Of a stretch of 64,000 bases of DNA, positions 35,801-47,239 are shown piece by piece. Source of the DNA: Bugula neritina (taxonomy: Eukaryota; Bryozoa; Gymnolaemata; Cheilostomatida; Bugulidae). The notes under the pieces were generated by a model that was not told where the DNA came from, made no database searches, and saw only the letters and a list, made by a program, of their open reading frames with translations. The DNA lies in the NCBI GenBank assembly GCA_964035545.1, contig OZ037768.1, forward strand, positions 19,199,700 to 19,263,699, written 5' to 3'. Position 1 is the first letter of the stretch. Each line of letters begins with the position of its first letter. Both the position numbers and the translations under genes were made by a program.

Positions 35801-37394
35801 GAGTTTTTTATATATTCATAGTGGAGCAGCCGTGATCTAAGGGGTTAGAGTGTTTCCCTAGAGCACGAAGTCATGGGTTCGAGCCATGACAAAGGCCATT
35901 GATGATGTTAGGAAGATTATATAGTTGTAATTACTCCTGTGCCTCACTTGAATAAGCCCTTATAGCAAAATATAACAAAAACCCTTCACACCAGGGGTTT
36001 TCTCACAGAGATGGTGACTATAAACTTGTGTGAGTTTTTTATGAGTGAACCTGTAAATAAAACTTTGACTGTGCATAGGCAAAGTTAGATCATGCTACAT
36101 TACCTACAGTTGAACAATCTAAGCAAATTCAATAAAATCATGATAATGAAAATTATATGAATTTTAAATTCTTAAACTAGCTTTTGAAAAAAATTGTGAT
36201 TATTCTACTGTAGCACAGTATGAATAGAATAATAGAATAAGTTAGTATAGCACAGTTGAAGTCAGAAATGCAGCTTATTTAACTTATTTTATATTTATAT
36301 AAGTGCATGTACCGCTAAAAATATTCATATTTCTATAGTCTGTTCTTTCATATGAATATATTTTAAGTTAATCCAAACTAATTTTTATTTAGAATAAATC
36401 TCTGGATTGTGCTGGCAGCCATTAGTGGAGTCACGTTCATCTGTTTAATCTTGTTGTCCTGCTTCGCCTGCTTTGGAGTACTTCACACAAAGAATCAGGT
36501 AATTGCAATATACTTTGACTAGACTATAAGTTATAACATTGCTGTTCTGTAATAAACCACTTGCATTAATTGATGTATCCACAATAGCTTAGAGTGGACT
36601 AGAAATATTATCTAGGCCATAAATTGGCACAGAAATTCATAAACTTCAACTGATTTATGGGCAGAGATAAAGTTAAGACTTCCCAATAAGAATGTACTGC
36701 AAAGCTTTTTAGTAAATTATATAACTAGCTTTTTGATGGTGTCTATCAGGCTTTATGGCTTTTTACAAAGGGTTATAGGTACTTTACTGGGTTTATAACA
36801 CTACTTGAAGTGAGCTAAATTTTTTAATGCTGCATTATTTAATTTTTGACTGTAATAAAACTATATGCCTCCATTACTTCACTCCCACAACTTAATATGC
36901 AGATTTTAGCTTAAGGAGCAATGATTCTGACCAACCGATTGCATATTTTGGGATTTCCATATAAAAACTAAATGGTAGTTACCAATATAATATGTTGTAG
37001 GTAATAGCTATGTTTAGTTGCCAGTTTCTTGCAAGGCTATTTTTTGTTATATAGACATATGCGTACAATATATAACTATGGGATTTAGAGTGTTTTCTAG
37101 GTCCCATTCTTTGATTGTAATAATTATTTTTTATTTGTTGAAATTGTTTGATTTGGATTCTGCATTTCTTTCATATAACTGCTGCAGGTATCAAGCTCTG
37201 ATTCAAAGCCTAAGGCCCAGCCATCACAAACTGTCTCATCAAAACTGCAACCTCAACAGCCAACACCAGTACAGCCAACACCATGGCCACAGTCTCGTGT
37301 GCCACCCAAGTCATACCAGCCTTCTAAATCTAAGCAACATCCTTCTCAGAGGAGAGCAGTTGACTTGCCAGCTGACTATGTATATGCCCCTTAA
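32879..37394 (+). CDS. Four-pass membrane protein, tandem copy 1 (222 aa)
   Basis: Exons 32879-32933, 34174-34262, 34824-34880, 35572-35726, 36393-36498 and 37188-37394; all introns GT-AG, junction phases 1, 0, 0, 2, 0. The 222-residue product has four predicted membrane spans: near 7-27 (ALLTISIIQLLL...), 36-60, 68-95 (FSTLSALFSLLSTVLVSLAV) and 119-148 (INLWIVLAAISGVTF...). A cytosolic Pro/Gln/Ser-rich tail follows, ending DYVYAP. A small extracellular loop (about 96-118) separates spans 3 and 4, and Cys residues cluster at the end of span 4. The topology resembles CD20/MS4A-like or other small tetraspan families, but I recognise no diagnostic motif. A paralogue follows 1.1 kb downstream. 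Introns 1, 2 and 4 each contain a SINE. Confidence 0.85.
33288..33494 (-). mobile_element. tRNA-derived SINE, copy B
   Basis: Reverse-oriented copy in intron 1 of membrane-protein gene 1. Read on the minus strand it begins with the tRNA-like head (AGGAAGTTAGAGCGTTTGCC and a degenerate B box), then the GATGTTAGGAAAATCG body, and ends at CACAGGGATGGTGACTAT. Confidence 0.8.
34402..34618 (-). mobile_element. tRNA-derived SINE, copy C
   Basis: Reverse-oriented copy in intron 2 of membrane-protein gene 1. The tail includes a short inverted duplication of ATAGTCACTATAGTGACTAT. Head and body match copies B, D and E. Confidence 0.8.
35821..36040 (+). mobile_element. tRNA-derived SINE, copy D
   Basis: Forward copy in intron 4 of membrane-protein gene 1. 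It reads GGAGCAGCCGTGATCTAAGG, GGTTAGAGTG, ATGGGTTCGAGCC (B box), GATGATGTTAGGAAG, then ACCAGGGGTTTTCTCACAG, and ends GTGACTATAAACTTGTGTGA. Confidence 0.88.
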
Positions 37395-37764
37395 AGAAAA
37401 ACTTGAAAAACTAAATGAGAATATATACTGGCTACGCTGATAATCTTATAACAAGCTAATTGTCTAAGCTTAACATGTTTGCTCAAAGGAGTTTTGCTAG
37501 TATTACTTCAATTTCTATTTTCTAACGGCTTTCTATTTTTGTTGCCTGATTAGAAAGAATATTTTTTTCTGTAAAATAATTTTTATTGCTCATCCAATCC
37601 TGTGCTGTTTTTGTAGTAAATTCCATAGGTTAGATGTAGCAAAGTATATAGAGTAGTATATTGTAGTGTGTTATATAATAATTGAGTTGATAATGTTGCC
37701 ATGGAAACACACTATAGTCTCATTCAGCCTTACAGAATTCTGCTGCTTTGATGTATTCAACAGC

Positions 37765-37931
<167 letters not shown>

Positions 37932-38528
37932 TTCTAGCAAGTGTTTGTTAGGGCAAGTGATGAGTGAAGGTGAATGGTTAAACAGTAAAGTTATAAGTTT
38001 GCTATCAGCAGTAACTAATCACCCTAGCATCAGTTTGAATCTTAATCCTTGAGAACTTGCTAACCTATGGTATTCTCGAATATCACCGCAGTTTTCATAA
38101 ATAAGACTTTAACTGCAACCGCCTATTTTTTGTAGCAACTTTCAGTAATTATAATTCTAGTTGAAAATACAAATAAGCATGCAGAAAGCAAACTCAGTGT
38201 TTGTGTGAACTCTGTACGCACAATGGTTTGTGCTACCTAGTTTATTGTTATAGTATCTGCTATAACTCTATCGCAGCCACGTTTTAAATACAGTAGCCTA
38301 TATGCAAAAACAAAACTAACTTTTTATTAAGACTCTATCTATAATTTTGATTTACGATTTTATTGCTATCTTTATCTAACAAGAGTTATAGTAGGTTGCT
38401 CCAGGGTTTGTAGGTCACATGAAACCATTGGCTATAGCCACACCCATTATAAAACTAGCTGGTGACACAGCTACATGTAGTAACATTACAAAACTGGTGG
38501 AGCCTGCAGATCACATTATATATACAGG

Positions 38529-41500
38529 ATGGCAAGAGCTGTTAATGTTGGACTTTTAGTTTTGGGTGCAATTGAACTGATTTCAGGTGAGTCCAATTAC
38601 GTCAATTAAACTAGTGTAAGGTAAGTAAACTATGTCAATTGAACTAGTATAAGGTAAGTAAACTATGTCAATTGAACTAGTGTAGGGTAAGTAAACTATG
38701 TCAATTTAACTAGTATAATGTAAGTAAACTATGTCAATTTAACTAGTATAATGTAAGTAAACTATGTCAATTGAACTAGTGTAAGGTAAGTAAACTATAT
38801 CAATTGAACTAGTATAAGGTAAGTAAACTATGTCAATTTAACTAGTATAATGTAAGTAAACTACGTTAATTAAAAACTGTTTGGGAATGGCTACATACAT
38901 TTTTATAAGCCAGACTCAACACATTTTATACATATCTGACAAAATAAAACAAAAGCCGTAAAGTAACAAGTTTTTCATATGAATATCACTATAAGTACAA
39001 ATAGTACATGCATGGAGAAATGTTAACTGTGTAATGAATAGTAGCAGTGTGACTTATTAATGTGTTAAACTTTGTTAGCTTGAATTTAGCTGCAACAGTT
39101 TCTTTAATTAACTAGCTGTTGCTGACAGTTGAGTTCTATTCAAGTTCATCATGTTGCAGCTTTACTTCAAATTGGAGTATGTATCTGGGTGGCTACTGTA
39201 TCTGAAACCATCTCCCAGGACATCGTAACTCTTGGCAACCTTGCGGCAGCAGGCTTGGTGAGTTGATGTCTGTAATAAGATATACATTGTCTATAGGAAG
39301 CTAAATATTATCTGTTGTAGGCTATATATTGTATTTTCTATATAGTTATAGTAAACTATATAGGATTGTCTATAGTAAAATATATATGTTGTCTACAGTG
39401 ACTGATAGCTATATGTTGTCTATAATATAAGCTATATATTATTGTCTATAATAAGATAAATAATATTGCCTATAGCAAGCTATATTGTTGTCTATAGCAA
39501 GCTATATTGTTGTCTATAGCAAGCTATATTGTTGTCTATAGCAAGCTATATATTGTCTATAGTGAGCTATATATTATTGTCTACAGTAAGCTATATATTG
39601 TTGTCTATAGCAAGCTATATATTGTCTATAGCAAGCTATATATTATTGTCTATAGCAAGCTATATATTGTCTATAGTAAGTTAGATATTATTGTCTATAG
39701 CAATCTATAATATTATTGTCTATAGCAAGCTATATATTATTGTCTATAGTAAGTTATATATTATTGTCTATAGCAAGCTATAATATTGTTGTCTATAGCA
39801 AGCTATATATTATTGTCTACAGTAAGCTATATATTATTGTCTATAACAAGCTATTAGTAAACTATACAGTAAGCTACTAGTTATGTTTATTTAGTAATGC
39901 AAAGATTGGACACAAATTAGGTGCATATTACCATTATTTAGGAGAGGCATTGTTTAATATTATCATAATATCTAGTTTGAATGCTAAAGACGTTAACATT
40001 GTGTGTTATAAGTTTGAATTTTAATATATTTAGGGCAAGTCCTTATAATTTTTTCCTATCTTTGTGATAATATATGCCGGTGCTTAAAAATCCTATTTTG
40101 ACAAGTCTTATGCTGAATATTACAAAAGCTTTATACTATACCAAAAAGTGCTATCTGATGGTTCCTATTTTTCCCCAAAGCCTTTCATCTGATGTAACAC
40201 AATTTTATTCTATTTTCAGTACTCAACAGTTTCAATCTTAGCCATTACCTCTGGAAGCTCAGAGCTCAAGTGCTCAGTGAGTATAATTGATTATATTGTG
40301 TGTCCAAAATAACTTATGTTTACTTTTAGCTTAATATGTACAATTTCTATTAGAAGAACATCAAAATTTATTACATAAAAGGTCACTTTATAAGAAATTC
40401 ACAATAGAATTTACATGCAATAACAGAAATATAATATATTTTTGTTAGGTAACCAAGCATTCAGTTTATTAAAACAAAATGACCTCTACAAGGTAGGATG
40501 CCACTTTACCAGATTTTATTCCATAGAGATAATTTTTATCACTGAACTCTAGCCTTACTATAAGCAAGCCTTACAGATTTCAAAACCCCTGATTCACCAA
40601 GTTTTTATCTGATGTGCTATATCTTCAAGTGGTTTTAATAAGCGTCTATACCCACCTGTATTTTAATCCTTATCATATTTTATTTGTCTACACCCACTAG
40701 TGTACAGCTGATAGGGCAACTCAAACTTAGTATTCACAATTATTAGATGGTTTATATTTTGCATAGTTTCCAAATATTTTGTTATCACGTTTGCATGAAT
40801 TGAATTAGAGGAGCATGATTATAGCTTTTACTTTTACTTTTTACTTTTTCCTTTACATTTAAGCGCCAGCATTAGAGTTAAATGTGCTTAAGTTACATTT
40901 TTGTTATTTATTCTTCATTTAAATATTATAGTAAATTAAGTGCAGAAAAAATTGTGGTGTGTTGAAACAAAATTTAATTAAGGTGAAATCTAGACAAAGC
41001 TTTACTAAACTTTTTGCACTCGAAAATGGCAAACTTTCAGGCTCATAGTATTCAAATGAGTTTTACCATAACTCGGAACAATTCTACTGTATTAGTGGTT
41101 ATAATAATATTTCTTTTTTTCAAGCAGGTTTGCCTAATTGCCTTAATCCTAAACTTTAATATATTCCTAATAGATTATATTATAATATTATGCCCACTAC
41201 TACTTTACTCTTCTAATATCATGGATGTTGAAACTTGTGGAGTATATATTCATAATGACATTACTATGAGCACTACTCACTGTAATGCCTTTATTAAACT
41301 ACTTCATACTATAACTTAAGGTACTCTTTGATAGATTATGTCACTGTAACATTTACTGTAATGCTTTTAGTACGCAGCTACTGTGGTGACAGCTGTTGTG
41401 GGGGTTATTGTGGCCATGATAACAACAGCTGCTTCTTCCTTTGGACTTTTCACGGATTACAACTTTTTGTATGAAGCTTTCTCAGAAAAGCTCGGAAGCC

Positions 41501-43257
41501 ATAATAGTACTGAATTGTACAACAAGATATTCAGAGAGGAGTTTTATATTGACAACACTAATCTTGCGCCACTGTAAGTTATATTATTATAGCATGCTTA
41601 TTTACCTTGTTCAGAGTTGATGTAGTTGAATATTATCTTTCTATTCCACATATAGATATACTTTAAATAGTATATAATATAATAATTTTTATTACTAAAG
41701 GTGAAACATATCTGCAGGGAGAGGGTTATAAGTATTTACCTGCTTTATTTGGCTGACTTGCTATAATATACAATACCACCTATGTACATCTCTTGAGTAA
41801 AAGTCGTAACCAAGTTTTCACTTGAAAATTCTTTATGTTCTTTTTAAAGTATATTGGCTATGTTTTAATATAATGCTAATTTGTCAGCTTTGTATTTGTA
41901 TTTATTGTCATCCCCTGTTTATCATATGCAAGAAATTTTGTGTTTCAAGTTTGTTATTTCATTAGTTAATACTCTGATTACTGTATTTTTACTTCAATTG
42001 TGTATATTACATATTATGCAGTTAACACTTTAATAACAACAGTGTTTGTTTGAGAGCAAAGCTTTCAACACATTATTATAATAAATACTGCACATGACTC
42101 TCAACAAAATCCATGCTGACTTGCAGCATGTAGTGCAATAGACATATGCCCTCTCAACACAATGTTATTTTGTAGATTTGATCTGAGATTTGGAATGGTC
42201 ATAACAAATACTCTCAACTTATTGCTTCTCTTTACTCTTTCTATTGCGGCTTGTTGTGGACTATATAATAAAGCTAGCAGCAGTGAGGTAACTCCTAGAC
42301 TTAAATAGTAACCACTGTTCAACCTCTGGTACCTACCAGCTCAGCGGTTGTAGAATTATGACTTGTGTAGCTCATTATAAAACATGAAAATCTAACACGT
42401 ATTATTTTTATCGATTTTTAAATCAATAGTTTACAGGCTGTTTGGTATATTAAATATCAGTTGATATAATATAAATATTATACAACTAATACATATATGT
42501 AAATATTGTGTGCATGTTTAATGTTTAGTAAATAATGTCAGGCACTAAGTGTCATATTAGTTTTTATCCAGTGTTAAATATAAATAATTTAAAAAAGGCT
42601 ATTTATATCTGAAACAACTTTTCTCTAGAAATTTGATAACAATATTATAATATTGATTAAATAGTAATATTACAATGAAAATAACTACAAGTATAGTATA
42701 TTAAAATATTTATATACAAAGTCAGTCATTTGGCCAAAAAAATAATTCTCCCAAAATTAAAATCAAAAGCTGTTTTTAAAATAACGAAACTTTATTATGA
42801 TTTCTTTGACAAACTTTTAAACTTTTAACAAAATCATTGATAATTTTAATTTTTCAGTTTTGCTGTTAAAGAATAAATCAAAATGTATTTTGAGCTTTTA
42901 GAGTTCAGATTTCTTAGCTTTTCCATGAATTTAGTACATTATAATAACGTACTGTAGATGATATCGTAACTGTTTCCTATATATGCTAAATGAGAATATA
43001 GTTTTTCTTCAAGTATGCTTACAAAGGAAATTACTGTACAAAAGAAAAATTGTGCTTATATTACATAGTTCTGATTGTTGCTGCAGTTAGATGATGAGAA
43101 ACCATCTCAAAAGCCACAAGAGTATGATGCAGATTCCCCTCACTTAAGTCCATCTTCTAGACAGCCTGTGTACCCAGATCCACCAGGAATATACCATAAG
43201 AACAGCAGCTATTATAATGGTCCAATTAGTGAAGCTGACGCAGAAGATGGTTACTAG
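38529..43257 (+). CDS. Four-pass membrane protein, tandem copy 2 (232 aa)
   Basis: Exons 38529-38586, 39160-39257, 40220-40276, 41371-41573, 42176-42287 and 43087-43257; GT-AG introns with phases 1, 0, 0, 2, 0, identical to copy 1, and exon 3 is 57 nt in both. The product of 232 residues has spans near 5-30 (VGLLVLGAIELISALL...), 43-62, 72-95 (ATVVTAVVGVIVAMITTAA) and 142-170 (NTLNLLLLFTLSIAACC). The loop between spans 3 and 4 is longer than in copy 1 and has an NST glycosylation sequon. The tail is Pro/Tyr-rich and acidic, ending EDGY. It is a paralogue of copy 1 by gene structure; sequence identity outside the spans is low. Function unknown. A poly(A) signal candidate is AATAAA at 43820. 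Confidence 0.87.
38601..38870 (+). repeat. 33-bp minisatellite carrying repeated 5' splice-site motifs
   Basis: GTAAGTAAAC recurs at 38621, 38654, 38687, 38720, 38753, 38786, 38819 and 38852, exactly 33 bp apart. Units read GTAAGTAAACTATGTCAATT then GAACTAGTATAAG, with small changes. The array lies 34 bp downstream of the authentic exon 1 donor of membrane-protein gene 2. Confidence 0.95.
39290..39865 (+). repeat. 20-23 bp minisatellite in intron 2 of membrane-protein gene 2
   Basis: Many degenerate units of TATTATTGTCTATAGCAAGC plus TATA. The core TATAGCAAGCTATA is an inverted repeat (TATAGC and GCTATA around AA). The unit spacing alternates between about 19 and 23 bp. Confidence 0.9.
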
Positions 43258-43330
43258 AACTATACTTTACAAAACAGTCTTTAAATTTTCTCAATTTATT
43301 TATTGTCAATATGATATATTTATATTTTTG

Positions 43331-43552
43331 GGAGCAGCCGTGGTTTAGGGGTTAGAGCGTTTGCCTGGTAAACACGAAAATCATGGGTTCGAGCCTGGAT
43401 TAAGGCCATTGGTGATGTTAGGAAGAGCATCCAGTCATAATTGCTCCTGTACCATATCATTTAAATAAGTCCTTAGTCTGATTTAACAAAAACCCTTTCT
43501 ATCAGGGGTTTTTCACAGGGATAGTGACTATAAACTTTCGTGAGTTTATTAT
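43331..43552 (+). mobile_element. tRNA-derived SINE, copy E (best preserved)
   Basis: This copy has a clear A box (TGGTTTAGGGGTTAGAGCG) and B box (GGGTTCGAGCC), then GGCCATTGGTGATGTTAGGA, AGAGCATCCAGTCATAATTG, AAATAAGTCCTTAGTCTG, CTATCAGGGGTTTTTCACAG and GTGACTATAAAC. It lies about 75 bp after the stop of membrane-protein gene 2, so it may be transcribed in that gene's 3' UTR. Confidence 0.92.
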
Positions 43553-44080
43553 ATATTTATATTTTCCAGGGCATAATTTCACAGTATCTCGTCTTCAGAC
43601 ATAACACTTATGTGCCAATACAAGATACATTACATCATAATTAAATGTTGTCTATCGGCAAAAATTTTGCAGTAGCCAATCATAGTACTATAACAGGGCA
43701 GTCTGAGTGTAGTATCTCGTTTATCCGCATAATTATAATAGCCCGTAGTTGAAGATGGAGTTGGAAGCTTTTCAAATACCTCCCACATATAATAGCATTT
43801 ATGCTAGTCCCTACAGCTAAATAAACATTAAGGTAGACCAATAATCATGAAAGCTCTACTCATTTGTAACTGGAGGATTTGTAGCACCACAATACTAAAT
43901 TTCTTGCATTGGAGGTGCTTAGGCTGTGTTGTCATAGTGATATGTACTTATTGGGGCTTGGTATAAAATTAAACCTGATAATTATAAGGATTAAAGTATT
44001 ATTGCTGCGGTTTCAACTGACCAACTTTGGAGTTATTATCTCGATTCTTCGTCAGGAATGGTTAGATAATTTCATGCAAT

Positions 44081-44140
44081 AATGAGTTTTGGCTTTATAT
44101 CATTATAAATAATGAGTTTTGGCTTTATATCATTATAAAT
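44081..44140 (+). repeat. Perfect 30-bp tandem duplication
   Basis: Two identical adjacent units beginning AATGAGTTTTGGCTTTATAT. Confidence 0.98.
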
Positions 44141-47100
44141 ATCTACATTGATGGCAGCACTGAGCTAGAATTCTAATATCTTTTCAAGCTCATTGGGTGG
44201 CAGATTATCGGCTAAATTCTATGCAGATATTGAATAAATAATGTGGTTTGATAGTTGTGCTATATTGTTAGGTTCACAAGCATCTTTAAAAAGTTATAAT
44301 TATTGCGTTGACCATAGGTCAAAAAATTACCTAAAAAGAGGGCAGACAACTCCAAAAGATTGTTTTCGCAGAAGCAAGTAAAATTCAGCTAAACTGAATA
44401 CTCCAACTGATCAACATTTTCATCTATTAAAATTGAAGAAAAGTTAAATATTATTATACTATTCTAATCATGAATAGGCACAAGCTAAAAAGATATTTAT
44501 TTCAAAAAATATAAAAAGTAAAGTAACACAACAATGTTTGCAAACGCAGACCTAAAAATGTGAATATTCTAGCTTGAAATTAAGTCTGAAATTCAGACTT
44601 TTCTAGGTTGAATTGACTTTAATTGACTCACCAGAAAAAACAATTAATAAAATTATAAAGACAAGCATGTAATGAAATATGTAATTCATTAGCAAAACTG
44701 GAGGAAAGCACTTTTTTCTAGAAATTGTTCGATTACATAATACATTTTGGGCAAATGATGTTTTTTAATAAAATGAAACTGTTGTATTGTTTGGCTAGAT
44801 GAAGTTTCAAAAGTATTTTTAATATTTTCTCAAATAAAGTAGACATGCACTCCATTTTCACATTTTTTGGCAAAACATGATTGGGATTCAGTAGTCAATC
44901 AGTTAAGTTTGACACAAGGAGTTGTCACATCCATTCCAAAGAACAAGACCATCTACAATAACAAACATGGAAAGTACCTAAAATTACATTTAAGTTTACA
45001 ATAATCCTTAAAATATATGCTGCCTTCTACAAATGCTAAATAAAACACGATGTAATGCTATGTTTACTTAGACTAAATCTTGCTGACTTACAATGAAATT
45101 CATTCATTTCAATTTGAAAATTCCTGTCAATAACTTGACTCTATGCTAACAACTAATTGTAATACCAAAATCACACTGCTACTTTTAGTTTAGAGAATTC
45201 ATTTTCATTATTAGTTCAATATTCAGCAGAGGTTTTTCTTTAATGAACAAACAATAGGCATACATGCAGATGAAATATTAGGTCTAGTGAATACTAATTT
45301 TGTGCCTAACAAAAAAAAAAATGAAAGACTGCATGAAAAATTAACAACTCTAAAAACTTGCAATTTGAATGAGGCTCAGGCTTTTAGATGAGCAAGGGTA
45401 ACCAGAAGAGCTACTTTAATGGAAGAAATTACTGACTGATTGTGTAGTTGCAGGCTGCATGATGTGTTTGATTGTCACAACCACGTTTGAAAAGGGAAAA
45501 TCCATTAAATTAAGACTACTGGCAAACAACAGAACGATAAGGAAAAAATACCAAGTAGAAATTCACTTCTCAAAGCAAACTGTAGTTAATACATTATAGA
45601 TGCTTAGAAGAAGCAGGCAATAGTGAATGCTATATATAGTGTAGATCAGGATTCTATACAATGACAAGTAAACTGAAATTCCAGTGCACTTTGAAACTAC
45701 TTGTAAGAATGGGCTTAGTGCTTTATAGTGCCTTGAATTTTTTTCAAGTCTAATTGGCACCATGCTATTAGAATTCGCAGAGAGATGACCCTTTAAACTT
45801 TCACTTTAAACTTTAATACCTTCACGATTTTCAGTAAGAAATTCAATTTATCTAGGTCTGAAATTTCACCGAGTTGCATTGTAAAAGCCGCTGGTCAAAA
45901 TGTCTAGTTTGTGATAACTTAATCAGCTGATTTCAGAATAACAATCATTGGGAATGACATCTTCATGTAGATATAGATATTTATGCTTATAATTATATCG
46001 GCTGCCTTCATCAATCATCGATACTATGCTGCCAAATCAACTAATTAATTACAGTTGGAAACTTCAAAGGGCATTGAATAGCAATTAAGCAAGTTATACA
46101 TTTAATATTACAAAAAGAACTTATGCATCAATATGATTTAAAATATAGGTGGGCACTCCGCTAGTGATATTAACTGAAACTGGAACTTTTTTCATGCAGG
46201 AAAAGCATAAACGCAACTCAACAGAAACTTAAAAATGTCCAGCACACTTTATGCTTTGGCAACATGCACACAATAACTTTGTTTATGGTACAAACCTTTT
46301 TGTTGATTGTTTTCCAACATTTTCACTAGAGCAAAGCCGAAAGAAATTTGGAAACTGCATAATGATGCCAGCCACCGTGGCATCATCTTCTCTGGAAAAT
46401 TATTGACAAATCATCACCCAAAAACTTCAGCAAAGCCTCCATCAATAGTATGTAATACTTTAGGTGAAACTAAAAAGAAAGAGACAATATTTTCGTGTAA
46501 TTTAACCCATCAATAAACGCATCAATAGTTAGTGTGGCCACGGTTTAAACCTCATTAATTTCATGCTATTTAAGGCTTTTACAACTTAAAAGATGTAATT
46601 CATCTGCAAGAGAAATGTTAGGTATATGAAATGAGTAGAAGTGCAAAAGCAAGCAGGTATTAAGGAAGGAAGAGTTAGTAGGTGTACTTTGACTTGCGAT
46701 AAATCAATGTGATACCAGATGTGAATTTTGAGGTGTGTTTACTCCAATCTCACTGAAAAGGTATAAATAGCTAAATTTACGAGACACACAATATTTTATA
46801 AAATACTGCACATTCATTAAAACTTTATAAAACTCTAGTGTGAAGGGTGACTCACACTTTTAAACCGTAGATGAGCTAAGTTGTAAAAGTTTGATGAGAA
46901 CCTTTTACTCTATAAATTTATGCAACAGCTACGAAGTTTTGTTGAAGATAAACTTCCTCAACAAATATACAGGAAAAAGCTATTTGAAAGCCAAATTTCA
47001 TTAGCATATTATAAGATTATTTGTGTTTCATCTTTATAAACAGTGATTTAGTCATTTAACGGATAACTAATGATTTCACTTTGTTTTTCATTCAATAAAA

Positions 47101-47239
47101 ACTAAGTGTAGTTGGTATTAAAAACAGCTTTCATTTCTCACTTTTTTTCTCACCCTAATCTGCGTAGGCAAACAATTGGTTTGTTTCAAACACCACAACA
47201 GTAAAGCGTGACAGCATAGCCAGTGGAGAAAACAATCAT

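Larger units (their letters stand above)
43258..47239. other. Spacer downstream of the membrane-protein pair
   Basis: It contains SINE copy E and a perfect 30-bp tandem duplication at 44081-44110 and 44111-44140. Open frames here (for example 45563-45763 minus and 46307-46516 plus) lack splice context or recognisable residues. Nothing else was identified. Confidence 0.5.

Noticed and set aside
37018-37440. Plus-strand 140-codon frame
   Set aside because: It overlaps the last exon of membrane-protein gene 1 in a different frame; the true frame is fixed by phase across six exons.
38601-38870. CRISPR-like array
   Set aside because: Units are contiguous 33-bp repeats with no unique spacers, in an animal intron.
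43331-43420. Functional tRNA gene
   Set aside because: A and B boxes are present, but the body is a repeated SINE head with no intact cloverleaf and five dispersed copies.
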